The notes under the pieces: generated by a model | Seen by the model: only the letters and a program-made list of their open reading frames with translations | Database searches by the model: none | What the model was told of the DNA's origin: nothing | Source: Burkholderiaceae bacterium | GTDB taxonomy: Bacteria; Pseudomonadota; Gammaproteobacteria; Burkholderiales; Burkholderiaceae | Direction: 5' to 3' | Assembly: GCA_030151165.1 (NCBI GenBank) | Contig: JASLEM010000277.1 | Coordinates: forward strand, 1-12,008 | DNA length: 12,008 bases | Made by a program: the position numbers and the translations under genes | Part shown: one piece after another, positions 6,078 to 12,008 of the stretch | Layout: every line of letters begins with the position of its first letter | How positions within the stretch are numbered: position 1 is the stretch's first letter

Positions 6078-7172
6078 TCAGCTGGGACTGGTCGCGGTGA
6101 GCGCCGTCACCTTCTCGTTCAGGCCGCCGATCAGCGCGTGCCACGACTTCACGAACGCGTCGCCGCCGTCCTTCTGCAGCTTGGCCGCGAGCGCGTCGAC
6201 GTCGACGCCTTCGCGCCGGAATTCCTCGATCACCGCATCCGCATAGCCGCCGTCCTCGGGCAGGCTCGCGCCGAGCTTGCCGTGCTCGGCGAACGCCTTC
6301 AGCGTCTTCTCGGGCATCGTGTTGACGGTGTCGGGCGCGGCGAGCGCCTCGACGTACAGCGTCTCGGACGCCTGCGGATCCTTGGTGCCGGTGCTCGCGA
6401 ACAGCAGCCGCTGCGGATGCGCGCCGGCCTCGGCGAGCTTGCGCCAGCGGCCCGACGCCAGCAGCTCGCGGTACGCGCGATACGCCTGCATCGACACCGC
6501 GATGCCCAGCCGGTTCTGGTACTCCGCCGACACCTCGTCCTTCACGGCCGCGTCCCAGCGGCTGACGAACAGCGATGCGACCGAGTCGACGACGGGCGAC
6601 TTGCCTTCGTTCAACCGGCGCTCGATGCCGCGCATGTAGGCATCGGCCGCCGCGACGTAGTGCTCGCGCGAGAACAGCAACGTCACGTTGACCGGCACGC
6701 CGCGGTAGATCGATTCCTCGATCGCGGGCAGGCCCTCATGCGTGCCGGGGATCTTGATGAAAAGGTTGTCGCGCTTGGCCTGCGCATGCAGGCTCGTCGC
6801 GGCGCTGATCGTGCCGGCGGTGTCGTTGACCAGTTCGGGCGAGACTTCCAGCGAGACCCAGCCGTCGATGCCGCGCGTCGCGTCGAAGGTCGGGCGGAAC
6901 AGGTCGGCGGCCTTCTGCAGGTCGTCGACCGCGAGCGCGAAGAACAGGTCCTCGGTCGACCGGCCCTCGCGCGCGAGACGCGCGATCGCCTCGTCGTAGA
7001 AATCGCCCTGGCCCATCGCCTTCTCGAAAATGGTGGGATTCGAGGTGAGGCCGGTGACGCTGTCCTCCGCGATCAGCTTCGCGAGCGAGCCGTTCTGCAA
7101 GGTTTCCCGACTGATGTTGTCGATCCAGAGGCTTTGCCCGAGATCATGGAGAAGTTGTGTGGGTCGCGTCAT
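6078..7172 (-). CDS. tal: Transaldolase
   Basis: A 364-residue transaldolase that transfers dihydroxyacetone units between sedoheptulose 7-phosphate and glyceraldehyde 3-phosphate in the non-oxidative pentose phosphate pathway. Length and wording ([76 protein letters not shown]) fit the longer mycobacterial/cyanobacterial-type enzyme rather than the 317-residue TalB type. The Schiff-base lysine is Lys140 in FIKIPGT. The start ATG at 7172 has AGGAG about 8 bases upstream; the frame continues 11 codons further without such a site. Its first 29 bases lie inside the end of the HAD gene, suggesting translational coupling, and rpe follows 10 bp after its stop. Confidence 0.96.
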   Translation of the reverse strand: MTRPTQLLHDLGQSLWIDNISRETLQNGSLAKLIAEDSVTGLTSNPTIFEKAMGQGDFYDEAIARLAREGRSTEDLFFALAVDDLQKAADLFRPTFDATRGIDGWVSLEVSPELVNDTAGTISAATSLHAQAKRDNLFIKIPGTHEGLPAIEESIYRGVPVNVTLLFSREHYVAAADAYMRGIERRLNEGKSPVVDSVASLFVSRWDAAVKDEVSAEYQNRLGIAVSMQAYRAYRELLASGRWRKLAEAGAHPQRLLFASTGTKDPQASETLYVEALAAPDTVNTMPEKTLKAFAEHGKLGASLPEDGGYADAVIEEFRREGVDVDALAAKLQKDGGDAFVKSWHALIGGLNEKVTALTATSPS

Positions 7173-7872
7173 CCGTGGCTCCTGTTGCAGGAAGCCACGC
7201 GGCAATATTCATGCGCGCCAGGTCGCCGATGTGGTCGACGACCACGTCCGGCTTCGGATAACGAGCGACTTCATCGGCGTCGACCGCGTAATGCCCCTGC
7301 CGCGGGAACACCGTCGTCACCTTGTCGCCCCACGAGGCCTTCAACGCACCGAGGATGCGCGGCTTGTCGTCGACGATCACGTAGTGACGCGCCGGAAAGG
7401 TGCGCTGCACCTCGTCGAGCATCAGTTCCTTGTGCACGTAGATGAGCACGCGGCCGTCGACCGCGCGCCAGAGGCCCGAGCGCTGGATCTTGCGCGGCTG
7501 GAAGACGACGTCGCCGTCCGACAGGATCACCGTCGGCCCGAACTTCGCGAGCTTGGCCAGCGCGTCGAACGCGCCGGGGAACACGCGATCCTGGAACGGG
7601 TAGTCGACGAGGAAGCTCGACATCTGCAGCAGCTGCTGCCCATGCGTGCCCTTGCCCTCGACGTCCTTGCGATAGAGCTGCAGCGCGCCGAGGTAGTCGG
7701 CGTAGCCGAGCTCCTCGCGCAGCTTCTCGAACAGCGTCCAGTACCGGCCCGAGCAGGCGACGCCGAACTCCTGCATCAGGTGGTCGCGCAGGTCTCCGAT
7801 GATGCGGTCGTTGTCGAGAAGCGTGTTGTCGACGTCGATCAGGAAGACGACGTCATGCAGGATGGCAGCCAC
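7144..7872 (-). CDS. HAD-superfamily hydrolase (probable phosphatase)
   Basis: A 242-residue HAD hydrolase as called from GTG 7872. Motif I is [12 protein letters not shown] (nucleophile and acid/base Asp), motif II is [10 protein letters not shown] with its Ser, a motif III Lys lies near YVHKELML, and motif IV is [10 protein letters not shown] helical cap lies between about residues 25 and 90 ([11 protein letters not shown] to LVDYPF), as in C1-cap phosphatases. No in-frame ATG exists near the domain, and the frame is open to a GTG at 8010; 7872 keeps the usual short lead before motif I and has AAAGG about 12 bases upstream. It is the first gene of the HAD-transaldolase-epimerase operon. A sugar-phosphate or damaged-metabolite phosphatase would fit the context, but the substrate is not readable from the sequence. 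Confidence 0.85.
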   Translation of the reverse strand: MAAILHDVVFLIDVDNTLLDNDRIIGDLRDHLMQEFGVACSGRYWTLFEKLREELGYADYLGALQLYRKDVEGKGTHGQQLLQMSSFLVDYPFQDRVFPGAFDALAKLAKFGPTVILSDGDVVFQPRKIQRSGLWRAVDGRVLIYVHKELMLDEVQRTFPARHYVIVDDKPRILGALKASWGDKVTTVFPRQGHYAVDADEVARYPKPDVVVDHIGDLARMNIAAWLPATGATDDATHTTSP

Positions 7873-8020
7873 GGCGCGCGCGCCCTTTCTCCGGAAGCTC
7901 GAATTGTTCGTGTGGTCGGACGCGGGCCGGCGGATTGCCGTACAGCCTTCTGGCCGCGCAACGTAGAGCAAGCCGCGTACCCGCTTTCGCAGGTCGGGCA
8001 CTCGGTGCACGGCGCATCAT
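7853..8020 (-). CDS. Possible short upstream ORF overlapping the HAD start
   Basis: A 55-codon frame begins at tandem ATG ATG (8020-8015) behind an excellent AGGGAGG Shine-Dalgarno and stops 20 bases inside the HAD gene. The product (starting [14 protein letters not shown]) is Arg/Ala-rich and looks like no known protein. It may be a translational leader coupling to the HAD gene, or chance in a GC-rich spacer. Confidence 0.2.
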   Translation of the reverse strand: MMRRAPSARPAKAGTRLALRCAARRLYGNPPARVRPHEQFELPEKGRARRGCHPA

Positions 8021-8055
8021 CGTCCTCCCTCGCCGCCCTTGCCGAAAGTGACCCC
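7873..8055. promoter_or_regulatory. Divergent control region between the HAD-tal-rpe and tkt-CDF operons
   Basis: The 183-bp spacer separates the two start codons and must hold promoters for both directions. It is GC-rich and I cannot point to a convincing sigma-70 promoter or a long palindrome on either strand. Shared control of the two halves of the cluster from here is inference from layout. Confidence 0.45.
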
Positions 8056-10107
8056 ATGTCCGACACGCTCGACCAACAATGCATCGACACGCTGCGCTTC
8101 CTGTCCGTCGACATGGTGCAGAAGGCCGACAGCGGCCACCCCGGGCTGCCGCTCGACGCCGCGCCGATGGCCTACGTGCTGTGGACGCGCTACCTCAAGC
8201 ACCATCCCGCCAACCCGCGGTGGGCCGACCGCGACCGCTTCGTGCTGTCGGCCGGCCACGGCTCGGCATTGCTGTACAGCCTGCTGCACGTGACGGGCTA
8301 CGACGTCTCGATCGACGACATCCGGCAGTTCCGCCAATGGGGCAGCAAGACGCCGGGCCACCCCGAGCGCGGCCACACGGCGGGCGTCGAGGTGACCACC
8401 GGGCCGCTGGGGCAGGGCCTCGCGAACGCGGTGGGCCTCGCCATCGCCGAGGCGCAGCTCGCCGGCACCTACAACCAGGACGGCCACGCGGTGGTCGACC
8501 ATCGCACGTGGGCGATCGTCAGCGACGGCGACCTGATGGAAGGCGTCGCCGCCGAGGCTGCGTCGCTCGCCGGGCATCTCCAGCTCGGCAAGCTCGTCTG
8601 TCTTTATGACGACAACAACGTCAGCCTGTCGGCGGGCACCGACATCACCTTCTCGGAAGACCGCGCCAAGCGCTTCGAGGCGTACGGCTGGCAGACGATC
8701 AAGGTCGCGGACGGCAACGACGTCGAGACGATCGACCGCGCGCTCGCGGCCGCGGTCGCCGACGTCACGCGCCCCACGCTGATCCTCGTGCGCACGCACC
8801 TGGGCTACGGCTCGCCGAAGCAGGACAGCTTCAAGGCGCACGGCTCGCCGCTCGGCGCGGACGACGTCGCCGCGACCAAGGCGAAGCTCGGCTGGCCCGC
8901 GTCGCCCGACTTCCTCGTGCCCGAGGCCGCCGGCAAGCACTTCCTCGAGGCGCAGCAGAAGGGCGAGCAGGCCGAAGCCGAATGGAACGAGCGCGTGAAG
9001 GCCTACGGCACGGCGTATCCCGATCTCGCGAAGGAGTTCGCTGGCCGTCTCGCGGGCCAGCTGCCCGCGGGCTGGGACGCGGACATGCCGACGTTCCCCG
9101 CGGACGCGAAGGGCCTGTCGACGCGCGTCGCCGGCAAGCAGATCCTCGCGGCGATCGGCAAGAAGCTGCCGGCGCTGTTCGGCGGCTCGGCCGACCTCGA
9201 CCCGTCGACCTTCACCAACCTCGTCGGCCTCGGCGACTTCAACCCGGCGCCGAAGGAAGACGCGAAGAAGATCGAAGGCGCCGACCCGGGCGGCGCGAGC
9301 TGGGCCGGCCGCAACCTGCACTTCGGCGTGCGCGAGCATGCGATGGGCGCGATCGTCAACGGGCTCGCGGCGCACGGCGGCTTCATCCCGTACGGCTCGA
9401 CCTTCCTCATCTTCTCGGACTACATGCGGCCCGCGATCCGCCTCGCCGCGCTGCAGAAGCTGCACGCGCTGCACGTGTTCACGCACGACTCCATCGCGCT
9501 CGGCGAGGACGGCCCGACGCACCAGCCGATCGAGCAGCTGCTGAGCCTGCGCGCGATCCCCGGCCTCACCGTCATCCGCCCGGCCGACGCGAACGAGACC
9601 GCGGTCGCGTGGAAGGTCGCGGTCGAGACGAAGGATCGCCCGGTGCTGCTCGTGCTCACGCGCCAGGACCTGCCGACGCTCGATCGCACGAAGCACCCGA
9701 GCGCCGACGGCCTCGCGAAGGGCGCGTACGTGATCGGCGATGCGGACGACCATAAGCCCGAGCTGATCCTGATCGCGAGCGGCTCCGAGGTCGGCCTGAT
9801 CACGGCCGCGGCCGAGGCGCTGGGCAAGGACGGCGTGAAGGTGCGCTGCGTCTCGATGCCCAGCTGGGACCTGTTCGACGCGCAACCGCAGGCGTATCGC
9901 GACGAGGTGCTGCCGCCGGCCGTGACGAAGCGGCTCGCCGTCGAGGCCGGCGTCACGCTCGGCTGGGAGCGCTACGTCGGCCAGGCGGGCAGCGTGATCG
10001 GCATCGACCACTTCGGCGCGTCGGCGCCGGCCAAGGTGTTGTTGAAGGAGTTCGGCTTCACGGCGGACAATGTGGTCGCCCACGCGAAGAAACTGCTGGG
10101 AAGATGA
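8056..10107 (+). CDS. tkt: Transketolase
   Basis: A 683-residue thiamine-diphosphate enzyme that moves two-carbon ketol units between sugar phosphates (xylulose 5-P, ribose 5-P, erythrose 4-P). The N-terminal domain has [51 protein letters not shown] and the cofactor motif SDGDLMEG (156-163) ending in DDNNVSL. The middle domain has [10 protein letters not shown], the catalytic Glu427 in [11 protein letters not shown], and [20 protein letters not shown]. The C-terminal domain (about 560-683) has SGSEVGL and [14 protein letters not shown] 8056 is the only sensible start; the frame runs open far upstream but without transketolase-like sequence. It differs from the usual Burkholderia housekeeping transketolase as I remember it, so it is probably a paralogue. 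It is divergent from HAD-tal-rpe and 18 bp before the cation transporter. Confidence 0.97.
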   Translation: MSDTLDQQCIDTLRFLSVDMVQKADSGHPGLPLDAAPMAYVLWTRYLKHHPANPRWADRDRFVLSAGHGSALLYSLLHVTGYDVSIDDIRQFRQWGSKTPGHPERGHTAGVEVTTGPLGQGLANAVGLAIAEAQLAGTYNQDGHAVVDHRTWAIVSDGDLMEGVAAEAASLAGHLQLGKLVCLYDDNNVSLSAGTDITFSEDRAKRFEAYGWQTIKVADGNDVETIDRALAAAVADVTRPTLILVRTHLGYGSPKQDSFKAHGSPLGADDVAATKAKLGWPASPDFLVPEAAGKHFLEAQQKGEQAEAEWNERVKAYGTAYPDLAKEFAGRLAGQLPAGWDADMPTFPADAKGLSTRVAGKQILAAIGKKLPALFGGSADLDPSTFTNLVGLGDFNPAPKEDAKKIEGADPGGASWAGRNLHFGVREHAMGAIVNGLAAHGGFIPYGSTFLIFSDYMRPAIRLAALQKLHALHVFTHDSIALGEDGPTHQPIEQLLSLRAIPGLTVIRPADANETAVAWKVAVETKDRPVLLVLTRQDLPTLDRTKHPSADGLAKGAYVIGDADDHKPELILIASGSEVGLITAAAEALGKDGVKVRCVSMPSWDLFDAQPQAYRDEVLPPAVTKRLAVEAGVTLGWERYVGQAGSVIGIDHFGASAPAKVLLKEFGFTADNVVAHAKKLLGR

Positions 10108-10125
10108 TCGAAAGGAGCCGTCACG

Positions 10126-11157
10126 ATGGCTGAGGTGCAGGCCGTCGTCGACGGAGGCTCCGGCTCGAAGAGCGCGGTGTGGGCCGCGCTGGTCGGCAAC
10201 ATCCTCGTCGCGGCGACGAAGGCGGTCGCCGCGTTCTTCACCGGCAGCTCGGCGATGCTCAGCGAGGCGGTGCACTCGTTCGTCGACACTGGCAACGAGC
10301 TGCTGCTGCTGTACGGCATGCACCGCGCGAAGCGCCGCGCCGACGCCGACCACCCGATCGGCTACGGGCGCGAGATCTACTTCTGGAGCTTCATCGTCGC
10401 GCTGCTGGTGTTCGCGCTCGGCGCAGGCGTGTCGATCCTGCAGGGCGTGCGCCGCGTGATCGCACCGCAGTCGATCGAGGACGCCGTCATCAGCGAGGTC
10501 GTGCTCGCGCTGTCCTTCCTGTTCGAAGGTTGGTCGTGGGTGATCTCGCTGCGCCAGTTCCGCCAGGCCAAGGGCGATCTCGGCTACTACGAGGCGTTCC
10601 GCAAGAGCAAGGATCCGCCGCTGTTCATGGTGCTGTTCGAGGACAGCGCCGCGCTCGTGGGCATCGCGATCGCGGCCGTCGGCACGGTGCTCGCCGCGCA
10701 CTTCGACATGCCGCTCGCCGACGGCGTCGCCTCCATCCTGATCGGCCTGGTGCTCGCCGCGACGTCGACGCTGCTCGCGCGCGAGAGCAAGAGCCTGCTG
10801 ATCGGCGAGCGTGCGGACGGCGCGCTGATCCGCTCGATCCTGAAGATCGCCAACGACGCCTGCGGCCCATCGCGCGCCAACGGCGTCGTCACCGTGCAGC
10901 TCGCGCCCGACCAGATCTTCGCGGCGATCAGCTTCGAGTTCGAGGACAGCCTCACCGCCACGCAGATCGAGGATCTCGTCGCCCGCATCGAGGACCAACT
11001 GCGCGACGCGCACCCGCAGATCACGTCGCTCTTCATCAAGCCGCAGCGCCCCGACCAGTTCACCGAAAGCGTGAAGCGCCGCTTCGCCGGCAACACGGGC
11101 GAGGAATTCCAGGCGCAGGAGGACGGCCTGCGCGGCGCCATCGGCGACGAGGCCTGA
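10126..11157 (+). CDS. Cation diffusion facilitator (CDF) metal exporter, ZnT9-like
   Basis: A 343-residue inner-membrane transporter of the CDF family, which exports divalent metals such as Zn, Fe, Mn or Co against protons. Six hydrophobic helices lie at about 17-37, 42-63, 84-107, 120-142, 166-189 and 197-213, then a cytoplasmic metal-sensing-type domain (about 217-305, VTVQLAPDQIFAAISFEFED). Metal-site candidates are His50 and Asp54 (HSFVDT) in helix 2 and EDSAALVG in helix 5; the acidic residues there, with DHPIGYGREIYFW after helix 2, place it with SLC30A9-like members rather than classical ZitB/CzcD, which have HxxxD in helix 5. It lacks a His-rich loop. Start ATG 10126 follows AAAGGAG at 8 bases and is 18 bp after tkt, implying one transcript. 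The metal cannot be fixed from sequence. Confidence 0.94.
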   Translation: MAEVQAVVDGGSGSKSAVWAALVGNILVAATKAVAAFFTGSSAMLSEAVHSFVDTGNELLLLYGMHRAKRRADADHPIGYGREIYFWSFIVALLVFALGAGVSILQGVRRVIAPQSIEDAVISEVVLALSFLFEGWSWVISLRQFRQAKGDLGYYEAFRKSKDPPLFMVLFEDSAALVGIAIAAVGTVLAAHFDMPLADGVASILIGLVLAATSTLLARESKSLLIGERADGALIRSILKIANDACGPSRANGVVTVQLAPDQIFAAISFEFEDSLTATQIEDLVARIEDQLRDAHPQITSLFIKPQRPDQFTESVKRRFAGNTGEEFQAQEDGLRGAIGDEA

Positions 11158-11201
11158 GCAGACCGGAAGGCGAGGCGTCGACGACGTTCGCCGTCAAACC
11201 C

Positions 11202-11223
11202 CGGAGCGATGCGCGTCGCTCCG
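11202..11223. terminator. Hairpin between convergent CDF and aldolase genes
   Basis: CGGAGCGA and TCGCTCCG form a perfect 8-bp stem with a 6-base loop in the 81-bp gap between convergent stop codons. The minus-strand side continues GGGTTTG, the plus side has no T-run, so it is a plausible but weak two-way terminator. Confidence 0.5.
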
Positions 11224-11238
11224 ATCATGCCCACGCCT

Positions 11239-12008
11239 TCAGCGATCCTCCATCGCCGCCGTGTACTCGCCCCGCCGCGCCAGCCGGTTCAGGTGCGCGC
11301 GCTCGACGAGCGCCTTCTGCGCCGCGGCGACGTTGCCGGCCTGGCCGCCCCACGCCTTCATCGCCGGATCCTGGATCGCGCGCGCGAACGAGAACGCGAC
11401 CGGCCATGGCAGCGTGCCCTTGTTGCGCGCGTTCATCGCGTTGAGCCGCGCGGACGCGTCCGCCGCCGACTGCCCGCCCGAGAGGAACGCGATGCCGGCG
11501 ACCGCGGCCGGCACGGCGCGGCGGAAGCACTGGATCGTGGCGTCGGCGACCTCGTCGGCGCTGTTCTGCTTCGCGCACTTCAGGCCCGGCACGACCATGT
11601 TCGGCTTGAGGATCGTGCCCTCGAGATAGACGCGCTGCGTGCGCAGCTGGTCGAACAGGAAGTACAGCGCGCGCTCGGTGACCTCGTAGCAGCGCTCGAT
11701 CGTGTGTGCGCCGTCCATCAGCACCTCGGGCTCGACGATCGGCACGATGCCGGCCTCCTGGCACAGCGCCGCGTAGCGCGCGAGCGCGTGCGCGTTGGCC
11801 TCGTAGCAGCCGCGGGACGGCGCGTCCTTCGTGTCGTCGATGGTGATGACCGCGCGCCATTTCGCGAAGCGCGCGCCCATCTTCGAATACTCGGCGAGGC
11901 GGTCGCGCAGGCCGTCGAGGCCCTCGGTCACCAGCTCGCCGTCGTGGCCCGCGAGCGGCTTCGCGCCCTCGTCGACCTTGATGCCCGGCACGATGCCGGC
12001 CTTCTCGA
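11239..12008 (-). CDS. fba: Class I fructose-1,6-bisphosphate aldolase (C-terminal part; 5' end beyond window)
   Basis: The final 256 or so residues of a eukaryote-like class I aldolase, which cleaves fructose 1,6-bisphosphate to dihydroxyacetone phosphate and glyceraldehyde 3-phosphate through a lysine Schiff base, without metal. Landmarks are GIVPGIKVDEGAKPL, the active-site Lys in FAKWRAV (rabbit Lys146), IVPIVEPEVLMDGAH with the catalytic Glu, the Schiff-base Lys in GTILKPNMVVPG (rabbit Lys229), GIAFLSGGQS, LNAMNA and AWGGQAGNVAAAQ. It ends shortly after RGEYTAAMEDR and so lacks the long Tyr-ended tail of animal enzymes. The reading frame is open to the window edge, so the start is outside. 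It converges with the tkt-CDF operon. Burkholderia usually also has a class II aldolase near its housekeeping glycolytic genes (general knowledge), so this is likely an additional aldolase. Confidence 0.96.
   Translation of the reverse strand, partial: EKAGIVPGIKVDEGAKPLAGHDGELVTEGLDGLRDRLAEYSKMGARFAKWRAVITIDDTKDAPSRGCYEANAHALARYAALCQEAGIVPIVEPEVLMDGAHTIERCYEVTERALYFLFDQLRTQRVYLEGTILKPNMVVPGLKCAKQNSADEVADATIQCFRRAVPAAVAGIAFLSGGQSAADASARLNAMNARNKGTLPWPVAFSFARAIQDPAMKAWGGQAGNVAAAQKALVERAHLNRLARRGEYTAAMEDR

Noticed and set aside
5874..7445. A 523-codon plus-strand frame across the rpe-tal-HAD region.
   Set aside because: It is the complement of clear coding genes with Arg/His-rich noise; no start signal or domain.
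7030..8055. Continuous open frame upstream of tkt that would extend transketolase by about 340 residues.
   Set aside because: The extra sequence is antisense to tal and HAD, has no transketolase-like motif, and the protein aligns naturally from ATG 8056.
8017..11013. A nearly 1,000-codon open frame on the minus strand opposite tkt and the CDF gene.
   Set aside because: It is antisense to two unmistakable genes, and its product is His/Arg/Asp/Ala-rich with no domain, as expected when very GC-rich codons are read on the other strand.

Overview
The window is about 70% GC, has dense codon use ending in G or C, and every recognisable protein reads like Burkholderia or a close relative in the Burkholderiaceae. 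That placement is inferred from protein style and composition; there is no rRNA or other marker gene here. All genes look chromosomal. I see no insertion sequence, phage gene, tRNA, CRISPR array or integration scar.

Left third (1-3416): a MexEF-type RND multidrug efflux operon on the minus strand (membrane-fusion protein at 1269-2483, then the first 387 codons of the inner-membrane pump at 1-1161, cut by the window edge). It faces a divergent TetR-family regulator (2679-3416). The spacer holds a well-formed sigma-70 promoter for the pump operon (2630-2658), a perfect 18-bp palindrome at its predicted transcription start (2602-2619), and a 15/18 copy of that palindrome over the regulator's start codon (2665-2682). 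This is a plausible complete operator pair for local and autogenous repression. No outer-membrane channel gene is in view; one may lie left of the window.

Middle (3417-5365): an AraC-family regulator with an AraC_N sensor domain, then a small membrane protein of a conserved unknown type. The gene-free stretch before araC contains a GC hairpin and a short palindrome. A strong bidirectional terminator (5192-5214) separates this rightward block from the leftward block that follows.

Right half (5366-12008): a sugar-phosphate interconversion cluster. Leftward, in transcription order, run a HAD hydrolase, transaldolase and ribulose-phosphate 3-epimerase; the first two overlap by 29 bp and the last two are 10 bp apart. 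Rightward from a 183-bp divergent spacer run transketolase and, 18 bp later, a ZnT9-like cation diffusion facilitator. Convergent with these is a class I (Schiff-base) fructose-1,6-bisphosphate aldolase, cut by the right edge. Together these supply the non-oxidative pentose phosphate / sugar rearrangement reactions plus aldol cleavage, probably as a paralogous set beside the housekeeping copies. The HAD hydrolase and the metal transporter are the unexplained members.

I did not find an unmistakably new system. The best leads are the operator architecture of the efflux locus, the HAD and metal-transporter genes built into the sugar-phosphate cluster, and the row of hairpins inside the small membrane-protein gene.
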